DNA of 46,997 bases. Origin: Phaeoceros laevis (Eukaryota; Anthocerotophyta; Anthocerotopsida; Notothyladales). Made by a program: the position numbers and the translations under genes. Positions 1-10,004 of this stretch are shown in pieces. The DNA is taken from positions 1-46,997 of the forward strand of contig JBNGIQ010005258.1 of NCBI GenBank assembly GCA_049999765.1, in the 5' to 3' direction. The notes beneath the pieces are model-generated. The model searched no databases and was not told the DNA's origin. It saw nothing but the letters and a program-made list of their open reading frames with translations. Within the stretch, counting starts at the first letter, position 1; each line of letters begins with the position of its first letter.

Positions 1-772
1 TCTCAGAATCAAGGTCAACCACCTGTTGTGCCTCATGATAGGGCTCCTCCTCATCACTAGGGCTTGGAAACTGCGACTCATCATACTGCTGTTGCTCTGA
101 TTGTTGGCCCTGATCTGATTCCTGGCCCTGCTTCGGTTGCTGTCTTTGCTGCTGATCATTGCCCTTCGCTGACTGTTGGACTGGTTGGTGCTGGGTTCCT
201 TGATGCATAGTCTCGCCCTGCTGAGATTTTGAACCTGGCTGCTCCTGCCTGTTAGGATTAATCACACCATCTGTGTCCGACAAAGGATATGGTCGTGCTT
301 GCCGTCCGCCATTTGCAATAGCCTCTTTGAGCAGCTGAACAACATCGAAGATATCCTTATCTACTTTCTGTGCCAAATGAGGGTGCGTTGTCTTACAGTT
401 GTGCCGGTCGGTGCTTGACATCTCAAAGTAACTTCTTCGCTGGCCAGTCTCCGATTGCCAATCTTGCACTGATTTGATGTCTCTGTGCACATTGTCCCAT
501 TTGGTCTTCAATTGGTCCTGCGTTTTGTCGGGGAAGCCTTTCCTCTTGAAGGACACTGCCACAGCTGCCCATTTGTCCGCAGCCCTGTGAAATTTGTTCA
601 AATTGGACAAATGGTGTGCTTGCTCAGCCTCTTCAAGCTTGCATTCACACAATGCCAACAGCTCATCATGAGTCCACGAGCATGGTGGTGCGCGGGACGA
701 TTTGGAGGCAGAAACGGTGGATCCTGAAGTAGGAGCAGAAGCAGCAGATCGACGTGCTGTAGGTCGAGACAT
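1..772 (-). CDS. Trihelix/MYB-SANT-like DNA-binding protein, N-terminal part (runs off window)
   Basis: An open frame of 257 codons runs from an ATG at 772 to the left edge without a stop. After a Ser/Thr/Ala-rich leader of about 30 residues comes a trihelix or MYB-SANT-like domain (about residues 31-120): it opens with SWTHDELLALC, has tryptophans at regular spacing (DKWAAVA, KTKWDNVHRD, QDWQSETG), and ends at a YFEM motif. The rest is Gln-rich and acidic, as in transcription regulators. The same domain class occurs in plant trihelix factors and in the MYB-like accessory protein of PIF/Harbinger transposons. A decayed gene of that kind lies at the other end of this window, so this one may be transposon-encoded or domesticated. 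The frame looks intact as far as it can be read. No transposase is visible because the sequence ends here. Confidence 0.6.
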   Translation of the reverse strand, partial: MSRPTARRSAASAPTSGSTVSASKSSRAPPCSWTHDELLALCECKLEEAEQAHHLSNLNKFHRAADKWAAVAVSFKRKGFPDKTQDQLKTKWDNVHRDIKSVQDWQSETGQRRSYFEMSSTDRHNCKTTHPHLAQKVDKDIFDVVQLLKEAIANGGRQARPYPLSDTDGVINPNRQEQPGSKSQQGETMHQGTQHQPVQQSAKGNDQQQRQQPKQGQESDQGQQSEQQQYDESQFPSPSDEEEPYHEAQQVVDLDSE

Positions 773-852
773 GGCTCTACCCGGCCCGTTCGTAATGCCG
801 TACCCCGCGGGGAAGAGGAGGGAGGAGGGAAGGGGACGAGAGAAGAGGGAGG

Positions 853-868
853 GGTTAACCGGTTAACC
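853..868. promoter_or_regulatory. 16-bp perfect palindrome of two GGTTAACC units
   Basis: GGTTAACCGGTTAACC is a tandem of two self-complementary octamers, 81 bp upstream of the start codon of the minus-strand trihelix-like gene. GGTTAA is the classic core of GT-element sites bound by trihelix factors, so self-regulation is possible, but this is inference. Confidence 0.35.
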
Positions 869-964
869 TCAATTAGATTAGGAGTTAGTTCATAATGTTT
901 TTATCGAAAACTAGCAAAAAAACGTAGTCTTGATTCGCTCGAAATCTAGTTCAACTTCGCCACG

Positions 965-1068
965 TCAGCGAACTAGAAATGCTGTCCGGAATGTTTTCGC
1001 TTAGTTCGCGGNNNNNNNNNNTCAGCGAACTAGAAATGCTGTCCGGAATGTTTTCGCTTAGTTCGCGG
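965..1068. repeat. Two identical 47-bp copies flanking an assembly gap
   Basis: Bases 965-1011 and 1022-1068 are identical and are separated only by ten Ns. Each copy contains an inverted repeat (GCGAACTA and TAGTTCGC about 25 bp apart). Identical sequence on both sides of a fixed-size gap is what two overlapping contig ends give when they are joined instead of merged, so the true locus probably holds one copy. Confidence 0.85.
1012..1021. other. Assembly gap (10 N)
   Basis: Ten consecutive Ns. The size is conventional and says nothing about the real distance. Confidence 0.98.
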
Positions 1069-1641
1069 CTGAAACCAAAAGTTTTCGGACCGGGTCCTCA
1101 ACTACCAGTCCGTAGGGGTCCTAGGACACAACAGCCTTGCCTGTAATCAGCAGGCTCTCTCAGACGTCGGAAGAGCCACGTCGGAAAAGCCACAGAGGAC
1201 TAGTGAAATGGGTGGCTGCGAACGCCTACCCACTTCCCACAACGAGTTCCATGAGTGCGTCTGCCCGGAACCTGGTTCTTCCCTGCGCCCTGCGCGCTAC
1301 AGGGAACATCTGCCACGCGATCTGCCGGACAATAGACTGTCCAGAGCTAATCACACTTCACTTCCCAGGATGTGGTTACTAAGTGACTCGCAAGACGGCA
1401 ATTGCAGGCATTCAGTGCACAGAGAGGCCCGGGTATCGACGGGAATTTATCGCGTGCACCTGCTTCCCTTCCTAACTGGTGCAACAGCAGATGAGGCAAG
1501 TGTCTGGGACAACAACCAGCTGCATTCTTCCAAGAATCCATGGGATTTGCAACCGTAAGCAGAGATGCACCCTGCAGGGCTGGGCCGCTCAGAAACGCTG
1601 ACCCTACTTAGCTGTCTTAGCTAGCAATACTGCTGGTGGCT

Positions 1642-1691
1642 GGCTACAGGGATAAACCACCTTGCTGGATACAGGGATGAACCACCTTGCT
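1642..1691. repeat. 25-bp tandem duplication
   Basis: Two adjacent 25-bp units of the form GGMTACAGGGATRAACCACC plus CTTGCT. Non-coding. Confidence 0.8.
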
Positions 1692-2720
1692 GGCCTCAGG
1701 TAAAGAGAAACTCATCTGGATTCAGACAATGTAGGTAAGTTCGTGATCATCATCGGCCAGCAAGATGTGCACTGATAGAAGTGCAGCCAGTCATGAGTAG
1801 CTGATGCTTCGAGCCATACACACCGTACCAACAACGGGCAAGCTGAGCCTAGAAGAGCGGGCTGACCGAGGGCCGGGGCAAGCATAACCGACCATCTGTT
1901 GGTGCACTCGTGCCTTTTGCAATTACTAAAACCATCAGGCAGCAAGCTGCAACCTTAATACATCGTCCACATCAAAACTACCACCTGCACAAAGTACACA
2001 GAGTAGATCAAGGTTCTCCAGACCACATCTAGCAAACCTCTCAGAATACCCCTTAGGATACTTTACCAGCAGCGAACTTGCAAAACTGAAAATACGCCAC
2101 AACAGAAACTGGAGTTCATTCAACAACCCAGACATGTTTCGTAGCTGTGAAGCATGACAATGCATTCACTTGACGCACTAGGGTTTCCAGGGCAAAAACT
2201 GATTGCATGGTCATGCTTCATCCATCCTGTCAATATGTTACTTCTTACACCCGACATGGTACATGTTGACACAACCATAGCCGCATCCGCACCCCGGCAA
2301 GTGCCAAGAGGAATTTGGTCTGCTCCACGTCTCACAATACCCAGAACAAGGACAAATGACGCACTCTCAGAGCAGGAAGACAAACTCGACACCCAACAGA
2401 CGTACCAAACACCGGGGGTCAAAAGAGGAGGTCAAGCTGAAAATTCTGCACCAACTGCTCACCTCAACCCAGACCTAGACACAATGCGCCCTAGCACTTC
2501 AATGCTACGAAAGACCATTGTATTTGCTTACAGTTTGAGCTTGCTGACAACAGGTAAGCTCTAACATATTACTCCATTTACCAAATACTTCTGTTTGGCT
2601 ACCCTTCATCCAGCAAGGCACAACCTAGGGTTAGTTACGCTGCATTCAGATTGGAAGAAAGCGGCATACCCTTGCACACAACTTGGCCTCAAGATCTCAG
2701 GTGAGGTACCTACTTCAGAG

Positions 2721-3455
2721 AATGTCGACTCGCTGATTAAAGGTGAAGTTCAGCTTTCATCCCTCCATCTGCCCAACGACCCATTTTATATGGCTTCCCT
2801 TTCTTCAGCAAAGCTCAACACAGTCCTGGAATTGCTGCTTTTTAGGGAGCAGTGACTGCTGTAGAGGGGACGGAATTTAGCAACCAAAGTAACTTGGACT
2901 AGAGCTCTCATGCGATTAGTCTCAGTCAAAGAATCCCTCTCAGGAGTTTCAGCGATGCTCCCTCCCTCTGTCCCGCAGCCCATACTGCTTGCCTTCATTT
3001 TCTCAGCACAGGTCACCTTCCTAGCAGTGATGAAACAGCAGCTACAGGTAAAAAGTCCCCCATGAAACAACAAGACGAAACTGACTGCTTGATGTGCTAA
3101 AGAAAATGTTGGCCCGCTGATTAAAGGTGAAGTTCAACTTTCTTTCCCTCCATCTGCCCAACGACCCATTCTGTTTGGCTTCCCGTTCTTCAGCAAAGCT
3201 CAACTTTGCTCCGAACTTTGCTGCTTTTTTGGGAGCAGTGACGCAGTATTCAAAGGCAGACACCAAGGCAGAAAGAAAAAACCTCAACCAGATATCTCGA
3301 GCATGAGATACTTCAAGAAATGTTGGCCCGCTGATTAAAGGTGAAGTTCAATTTTCATCCCTTCATCTGCCCAACGACACATTCCATCTAGCTTCCCTTT
3401 CTTCAGTAAAACCAAACTTAAAACCAGGTAACTGCTACTTTTCAGGGAGCAGACT
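2721..3455. repeat. Three dispersed copies of a ~136-bp repeat
   Basis: Copies lie at 2721-2856, 3105-3241 and 3319-3455, all in the same orientation. Each starts near AATGT(T/C)G, continues through GCTGATTAAAGGTGAAGTTC and ATCTGCCCAACGAC, and ends at GGGAGCAG. The spacers differ in length and sequence. A weaker partial fourth copy shows near 2590-2630. Minus-strand translation gives related short peptides, for example SFAEEREA in two copies, but no continuous frame. It may be a degraded transposon or a locally expanded exon-like unit. Confidence 0.75.
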
Positions 3456-4070
3456 GAGTTGGAGACGAATGCATCTGCAACCCGACAGCCTACAAGCAGC
3501 ATGACCATGCGAAAAGCCACGCACACTCCTCAATGTGGTTTGCGATAGCCAACAAAACCTCTACCACCAACTTACATCAGCCATAGACTCGGGTAGAAGT
3601 TGGGGACTCAGTCCACTTACGGACAATGGTACCGCACAGACGTGCCTCCACAAAGATTCTTCCGCTTGTCGGAATGAGGAAGCAGGCTGCGTTGTGGACT
3701 ACCTCGAGCTGCTAGTCGGCACCGCCTCCAGCTCCTTTGGATGCTCAGCGCACCCGACAAAGATGCGCCTCCTCTGAGAATGACAAGCGGCACTTGGCGC
3801 GAGAAACCCTAGAGTTGAGACGCACAGGCCTGCACACTCTGCCTAAACACACCTTTTCGAAGATCCAAGCCAGTCGTCGGGTTCGACCAGAAGCGCGGTT
3901 TCCTCCGGCACTCTGCCATTTCTCAACCATGGGAGCCAACACAGCTACGTCCAGCTCTCCTCTCCAGCTCTCAGCGGCGATTGGTGAGGAGGTCCAGCAC
4001 AGCAAACGAGTAACCCGCTACCCTACAGTCTAGCGCATATAACGCCGTTTCGCCAATATGTTACCCTGAT

Positions 4071-4086
4071 AAACCCTAAACCCTAG
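4071..4086. promoter_or_regulatory. Double telo-box motif
   Basis: AAACCCTAAACCCTAG contains two plant telomere-repeat units. Such telo-boxes are common in promoters of plant housekeeping genes. A single further copy (AAACCCTAG) lies near 3803. No gene that they serve could be defined, so they may equally be relics of telomeric-repeat insertion. Confidence 0.35.
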
Positions 4087-5056
4087 AAAACTTGTTGTGG
4101 GGGGAAGTGGAAGTCTTTGTGTGGGAGGAATTTGCCCGGCTTCGCAGTCTATATGTACTGTCAGTACTGATTCTGGAAACTCCCATGACCACCATGAAGA
4201 TCAAAGCACTGTTCGGGCAGTTCATCGGTATCCCGCAGGCCTCGAGCAACAGGCTACATAAACTCCTGATGTCGTCACTAGTTCTTATCCTGGAGTAGTG
4301 GAAGCACAGGCTAGCCTTTAGCGCTGTGTAAAACATGGCCTAGGCCTTCTTTAGATGAAAGAATTTTGGGCAGTCCTACGAGAAAGCTGAAAGACTGGTG
4401 CAGGCAATGAGCCACTTAGAAATCACAGCCTTTAACTCCTCTTATCCCTGGCATCCCCTTATCTCGTCGCATCCTTCATGGAGAGAGTTCTGCCGCCTCC
4501 AGCGTCACACCAATAATTCAGGGCGCATGAACCTCTCAAGTATTCTGCACGCATAGCTCCCTAGCTGCTTTAAATTGCGCCTTCTTCTCCTCCCTATGCT
4601 GTACAGTTCTGACCCTGCACAGACAACGATTGGGCTCATGGCGATTGACATGGAGGCTTCGTTGCAAGCACTTCTCAAGTGTGCCTGGTCCAAGTTAAAT
4701 CGGTGTTCATACATGTGCATTTGTATGCGATATCGACTGGGGCTAGCTCTAGTAGTGCCGGATTCTCTCCGACGGAGATGAACATACCGGACCTACACTT
4801 CTTAGAAGCGAGCTAGCTCTAGCGAGTCGTACTAGAAGAACGCGTTCCGGTTTACTCCTGAAGCACGTCTCGTTTACTATCAAGCGGCGAAAGTTCAGGA
4901 TCCAAATGCCTGTCCACTGATCGATTGATGTGTCATGCATTGGCACCCCTCATGTATCAATCCATCAATTCATGTGAAATTCTACAAATCCAGTATGCCA
5001 TTAGACGTACCGCTGTAGGAATCTGCAACAATCATCTCAACCACCGACGTACTTGC

Positions 5057-5085
5057 ATACCAAAGTTTCACTGAAACCTTGGTAT
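5057..5085. repeat. 29-bp near-perfect palindrome
   Basis: Two 14-bp arms with one mismatch are separated by a single base (left arm ATACCAAAGTTTCA). It is non-coding and could be an insertion scar or the core of a small hairpin. Confidence 0.6.
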
Positions 5086-6306
5086 ACATGTTATGACAGG
5101 GCCAACTTGTGAACTCATGAACAGTTTTGTGTCAGCCAGTTCGTTTGGCACTAGGCCAGAGAACAGGACAGGCTCTCAACATCCGGAGTTGACCCGAGGC
5201 TTCTGATCTCTCTGTTAAATCTGCTCTAACTTCACATGAAGTTCGCGGTTTCATGAATAACAGCTTGCATGCATTGCTCACTTCTCATGGAAAACTGCAT
5301 GTCCTCCTAGGTTTGGCATAAGGTTGAAACTAGTACTTTTGTCTTGAAGAAAAATATTAATATGTTCCTTCCACCAGATATTATACTGTATTCAATGTAT
5401 TGGTCTGACATCTCTTCCATGTCAGACCATAATTCCTCAAGCCACTCGATGAACTGATGCAGCATTAGTAGGCTACTCGTCAAATCTGATTGTTGACAGC
5501 CGGAGGGGTACTAGTTTATATGTGTATTTTCCCGAAATTCAAGACTCCGATAGTGCTTTCACGAGGTGCAGTAGACAGGACTGTAACATCTGGTAAAACG
5601 ATGTGGAAGATGGGACCAAGACAGATCGTAGCTAGCTAGTTTCTACTTGTATAGCCGTCCATTTTTTGCTGGATGTGTGTGGCAATACATCGATGTAAAC
5701 GAAATTTAATAGCCTGGAGGATTCCAGACATGTGTAGAATACTCCATGCAGCAGGTTCCTCGTGGTGATGTGTTTTCCTGAAATGCCATGGTATTGGGCT
5801 GGACAAGGGTGACTTCGGGTGCGTTATGAAAACAAGAATATGCCTCTCGATGATGGAACATATGTTGGTTTTGCAGCTTACTGTTTCATGGCAAAAGAGG
5901 AATAGGAAGGATCGAGTGATCGTTCATTAGACAGGAAAGACTCGTGTCCTCGAATCAGACTTAATCACAGCATAAGAGAACTTAACGACAACGGTTCGCT
6001 AAGGTTCACGCCCCGTTCACGGAAGTGCACGGCCCTTCGGGTTTAGGGCGAGGATCAGAGCATCGTCTCACGGCTCACTCACAGCCCTGTTCAAGGCGGG
6101 AAGCCACAATTGAAAGGGTTTTTGCGAGTCTGAATCGTAAGCGGTCGGCCTTCTCCCGTTCTGATGTCTTGTGCTGTGAAAAGGCATTGGTTGTCTACAG
6201 CCATTCTATCTACCGGATGCGTCCTCTAACACAGACTGAGCTTCCGGAGTGAGGGGAGTTGATTGCCGCTTCCTCCTGATTGCTTTGTCTTGCAGCCCTG
6301 GGAGCA

Positions 6307-7989
6307 ATGTCGTTGGAGAGGGCGCTGGCGCTGCGGAAGGAAGGAAACGAATTCTTCTCAAAGAGTGAATGGCGGCAAGCAATTGACAAGTACGGGGCCT
6401 GCGTGAAGGCGCTGCTGGCCAACGGTGACAGCATCGACAAGTCCAACCTCGTCGTAGCCTACTCCAATCGAGCTCAAGCCTGGCTGCAGCTCGGAGAGCC
6501 TTTCTCGGCGTTGGAAGATGCTGAGAAGGCCCTGCAGCTGGACAAGGGCCACGTCAAGAGCCTGTTGAGGAAAGCCACAGCCTTGCACGGGATGAAGCAC
6601 TTTGAAGATGCTGTGAGCACTTACAGGATGGTGCAGCGGGCGGGGTCTGCGGCCAGCAACAGTGCAAGCGGGGTGCAGGAGAGGTTGCAGCAGGCTGTGA
6701 TTGGGGACAAGCAGACCCGTGCGGGAGTGTTTGATCTGAGTGACTGGTGGGCGAGTGACGGGCCGGGCCACGCAGTGGAGCCGGCGGTGGAAGATTATGT
6801 GGGGCCTGTGGATATTCGGGAAGACGGAGCTGCAGGTATGGGGAGAGGTCTGTTTGCAACTGAAGCTGTGAAGGCTGGGCAGCTGCTCTTCGCTACCGCT
6901 CCCCTGGCTAGCACGCAAAAGAAGGGCGTGGACGAGCTTGTGGCCGGGCTTGAGGCGATCGTGTCCAAGGCCCAGACCAATCTGCAGACGTTCCCCGAGT
7001 TACAGCGGCTGGTGCAAATTCACACTCTGCTGGCCTCCAATCGGGAAGTTGTTCCTCCTATGCGTTTCTTCAAGCCTGTCAACTCCCTGGGGGCCCGAGA
7101 CAGGCTTTTGAGCAGCACAGACTTGACTCATCCAGCCCTGGTTACGAAATTCACCCGCGCTATGTTGCATGAAATTTGCTGCACCAGGAGCTACGAGAGC
7201 GTGCTTTGGGGGCAGGTGGGCGTGTACGCTCTCGGGTCCCTCATGAACCATTCCTGCCTTCCTAACGCTCACTTTCAGTATGTGCAAGTTGGTGGTGTGA
7301 AGTTTGCACGGGCGTCCAGGCAAGTGAAGGCTGGAGAGCAGCTCTTCTTCTCCCACGTCACAGTCTTCTGTCCTTTGAAGGAACGGAGGGCTCTGCTGCA
7401 TCTTAGGTATGGTGTCTGCTGCACTTGTGCGAGGTGTGTTTTGGAAGACAGGCTCCTTGCACTGGTCCCGGGCTTGAAGGCTTTACAAGCTGAGTGCAGC
7501 AGGCTGTGGAAACAGAAGGATGATCTTGACACTATGGAGGAGGGGGACAGGTTAAGGATGAGGGCAGCCTGCATCACCAAGATTGATCAAATGGAGGCGA
7601 TACTGAAGAAGGATCCAAACTGTGTGCGTTTGCATGAGAAGGAGAAGAACTGGATCAGGTCCTCTTTTGTGCGCCTCCACAGACTTTTGCTGCACCCCAG
7701 CCTGGTGTTGGTGGCCCTGATTAAACCTGCCCCCCTGGAGATGCGCAAAGAAGAGCAAAGGCTGATCGGCCAAGCCGCAGCTGCCATGTTTGATGTTGAT
7801 CCTGCGTCACCCATGGCCTGGAGTTTGTTGGCCCAGGAACATCTGGTTGGCTTGCCTTGCTCTGACTACAAGAAACTCAGTACCATTCGAGCAACCGGTC
7901 AGGTGATATACGGCAATGGGTTAAGGGAGGAAGCATACTTTCGGCAGTGGCAAGCGAGCACTGGCATTAGCCTGCTCAGTCCTGATTGA
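6307..7989 (+). CDS. TPR-SET domain protein (SMYD-like), intron-less
   Basis: 560 residues. The N-terminal third (about 1-110) is tetratricopeptide-like: ALALRKEGNEFF, then SNRAQAWLQLGE and ALEDAEKALQLDKG. A split SET domain follows at about 165-355, with GRGLFATEAV (around 178), the cofactor-site motif NHSCLPNA (around 313) and GEQLFFSHV. Next is a cysteine cluster (C371, C372, C374, C377) like the post-SET zinc site. No MYND finger is seen, so this is the plant TPR-SET type of protein lysine methyltransferase. Where family members have a catalytic tyrosine (the SYI/SYV motif) this protein has His350, so activity is doubtful. The chosen ATG (6307) is the first methionine in frame. It sits 15 bases after a TTGCAG that may end a 5'-UTR intron. 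A decayed copy lies inverted at 13-14 kb. Confidence 0.85.
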   Translation: MSLERALALRKEGNEFFSKSEWRQAIDKYGACVKALLANGDSIDKSNLVVAYSNRAQAWLQLGEPFSALEDAEKALQLDKGHVKSLLRKATALHGMKHFEDAVSTYRMVQRAGSAASNSASGVQERLQQAVIGDKQTRAGVFDLSDWWASDGPGHAVEPAVEDYVGPVDIREDGAAGMGRGLFATEAVKAGQLLFATAPLASTQKKGVDELVAGLEAIVSKAQTNLQTFPELQRLVQIHTLLASNREVVPPMRFFKPVNSLGARDRLLSSTDLTHPALVTKFTRAMLHEICCTRSYESVLWGQVGVYALGSLMNHSCLPNAHFQYVQVGGVKFARASRQVKAGEQLFFSHVTVFCPLKERRALLHLRYGVCCTCARCVLEDRLLALVPGLKALQAECSRLWKQKDDLDTMEEGDRLRMRAACITKIDQMEAILKKDPNCVRLHEKEKNWIRSSFVRLHRLLLHPSLVLVALIKPAPLEMRKEEQRLIGQAAAAMFDVDPASPMAWSLLAQEHLVGLPCSDYKKLSTIRATGQVIYGNGLREEAYFRQWQASTGISLLSPD

Positions 7990-8229
7990 CTCGTGATCCT
8001 TGACAGCATTCCTGAAAGATCCCACGCTATCTATCTCATAGCAAGGAATGAACAGAAGCTGCAATCCTTGCATAAGGAGATGGCTGTGGGCGTCTGGAAT
8101 GGCTTGGGGCCTAAAGCAAGGAAGAATCTGGTACATAATGTAAAGGCTGCGATTCAAGGTTTTGTGCTGGTGTTGGAAGCATTGAAGAGGCAGCTGCAAA
8201 ATCACCAGAAAATGTGGCGTCTATGCTAG
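7990..8229 (+). other. In-frame open extension after the TPR-SET stop
   Basis: After the TGA of the TPR-SET gene the same frame stays open for 79 more codons. It reads as a plausible helical peptide with segments such as ARNEQKLQSLHKEM and NVKAAIQGFVLVLEALKRQL. The stop context is TGA-CTC. This could be 3' UTR, a former C-terminus cut off by a stop mutation, or a readthrough tail. No homolog is recognised. Confidence 0.3.
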
Positions 8230-8634
8230 TTCATGTGATGGGATTGCCACTATTTCGACAATACCAGATGTGGTGTGCAGATATAAGCCAGTAGAGCTGC
8301 AGGAGGAGTTGGAGTGGTGGGAGGTGGCCCCCATGTGGAAGTCACAATGCCGGAATGTACAGTATGCTGTGACTCGGTGGATGCGTCTGTTGCAGACGGC
8401 AATTTTGCGTATTTTCCCTGACAATTCAGAGCTAAAGCTGCGAACATGGCATTTGGCCGTGCTGCTCCATCAGGATTGTGTGTGCGTGTAGTATTGCATT
8501 AATACTGTTTAATCAGAAGTAACCTTATTTTGAACGTGTTTCTCGTTTCACTTCTACCTCACCTCTATTTCAGAGGCTTTGCAGCTTTGCCAGCGTTGGA
8601 CAATGCACAAAGACACCACCTGCCTTGCTCGAAC

Positions 8635-8877
8635 ATGAGCGTGGGAATCAGCTTGAAAGCAAGCATCATTTCCAGCAGGACAAACCAGCAAGGTCTGGAT
8701 TGGAACACCGAAAGTCTATTCTCTTACGTTAGCACTGTTATTGACAGTGTAAAAGAATTCCGATATAGAGCTCTGGAAAATCTAAAACAAAGCCAGAGTA
8801 AGCAGGTAGACAAGGCCTCCACGAACAGCGTAGATGAACACCAAAAAAACTTGGAGAAGCCAAAGAATCTAGACTAA
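8635..8877 (+). CDS. Small hypothetical ORF, possibly an exon
   Basis: An 80-residue frame beginning MSVGISLKAS and ending in a charged Lys/Gln/Asn-rich tail. The frame is also open upstream to a good pyrimidine-tract acceptor (CTATTTCAG near 8571), so it may be the last exon of a gene whose other exons are not resolved (another open stretch is 8270-8491). No family is recognised, and it may be noise downstream of the TPR-SET gene. Confidence 0.2.
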   Translation: MSVGISLKASIISSRTNQQGLDWNTESLFSYVSTVIDSVKEFRYRALENLKQSQSKQVDKASTNSVDEHQKNLEKPKNLD

Positions 8878-9069
8878 ATGGCAATCAACAAGCAGGTTGA
8901 TTCCATTCCCGTAAAAAACGGTATCATTGTCAACTAGTGGCCGGCGGTGAGCTGTAGAAAACGGCAGCCTGGTCTTCATCAGACTCCATACATCTGAATT
9001 GAACAGGGTGGATCCAGTGAAGTGTGGAGGACAAACACTTCCACACTTCTATGACGAATCTCGGTTGTG

Positions 9070-9680
9070 TCACTCCCAATCCATTAGGGTGTGAGAAACA
9101 TTCTCTGGCCTCGCGAGGAAGTGTCCAAGTTCGTCATGTGCTGTGCTGACATCGGCCTCATCCAAAAGTGCAACCTCAACGTCTTCATCCGAGATTCCAC
9201 TGTAACCATTGCCAGCCTGCGTGGCCCTTGTGAAATCATAAGAGCCAACCTCAAAGCCAGTGGTGCTGTAGTCAAAAAAGCCAATCTGAAAGCCCCCTGG
9301 CCTTCTAAGTGGCTCGTCAGATTTGGCACCAGGCTGCTGGCCTCTGAACAGGTCAAAAACGCCAATCTCAAAGACACCTGACCTTCTGAAACGCTGTTCA
9401 CCATCAACCCCTGCCTGCTGGCTTCCGTGTGAAGTCGAAAAACCCAACGGTAATGCCATTGGCATCAATATCAAACGAGCCAATCTCAAACCCACGATGT
9501 AATGTGTAATAACCCTGGCTAGCCATTTCTGCCACTGCTTCGGTGTGAACGGGACCGACCTTTTCAAAACGCAAAACTGTCTCTGCACATGCAAACCCTT
9601 CACGGCATGAAGTGAGCGCCAATTGTCAAGGTCTTCCACAACGAGCTTTGAAGGACCCAGAGAACTAACTCACGTAACAA
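9070..9680 (-). pseudogene. Frameshifted FxIGxFD-repeat protein
   Basis: The minus strand encodes five copies of a heptapeptide: FEIGSFD, ITVGFFD, FEIGVFD, FQIGFFD and FEVGSYD. Their spacings are 12, 27 (plus one extra base), 27 and 12 codons. Copies 1-2 are in one frame and copies 3-5 in the next. The interval between copies 2 and 3 is 82 nt, exactly 27 codons plus one base, so a single-base insertion (probably in the run near GGCAGGGG) breaks the frame. The C-terminus is acidic and ends HTLMDWE with a stop at 9070. The start is not defined; upstream frames (LVVEDLDNWRSLH) look partly coding. No known family is recognised. The break may be a real mutation or a sequencing error. Confidence 0.45.
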
Positions 9681-9826
9681 CGCTCGAAAACACAAGCTCT
9701 ACAAGCGACATCCAGCCACACCAGGGAAAAGAAAAACAACTTGACTTGAATCCACACCTTCACTACTTCTCCTCGCCGGGACCCTGCCAGTATCACCGTG
9801 CGTTGCAAGGTCAGACTCCCGGAAAG

Positions 9827-9896
9827 TCCTCAAACTTTCGAAGGGCGGGAAAGTTCTCAAATCCTCAAACTTTCGAAGGGTGGGAAAGTTCTGAAA
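9827..9896. promoter_or_regulatory. Tandem 35-bp repeat with heat-shock-element-like cores
   Basis: Two 35-bp units differ at two bases. Each contains GGGAAAGTTCT, an inverted GAA/TTC pair with the two-base spacing of a heat shock element, plus TTTCGAA. The repeat lies 150-220 bp upstream of the minus-strand FxIGxFD frame. Whether it is a promoter element is inference. Confidence 0.35.
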
Positions 9897-9995
9897 TCTA
9901 ACGAAAGTGAACGACTGGTGGGGCACAAAGCGGGATTATCCGATTTGGATGGCTCTGGGCCTCTGGCTAGCCACTCTGCTAAATCTAGTGGCCTT

Positions 9996-10004
9996 TATAT
10001 AAAT
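9996..10004. promoter_or_regulatory. TATA-like sequence
   Basis: TATATAAAT reads as a fair TATA box on either strand. On the minus strand it would lie about 300 bp upstream of the FxIGxFD frame. No transcript start can be placed. Confidence 0.2.

Larger units (their letters stand above)
1069..6306. other. Long region without a convincing gene
   Basis: No open frame here matches a family I recognise, and short frames on both strands overlap each other without preference. Visible structure: a 25-bp tandem duplication, a three-copy repeat, two telo-box motifs and a near-perfect palindrome, listed separately. The last 300 bases are the 5' flank of the TPR-SET gene and share sequence with the 13-14 kb pseudogene. 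A TTGCAG just before the start codon could be the end of a 5'-UTR intron. Confidence 0.6.

Noticed and set aside
3745-4005. Minus-strand frame downstream of a telo-box, possible first exon
   Set aside because: The MVEKWQSAGG start is plausible and a GTGCGC donor is present, but no downstream exon could be joined.
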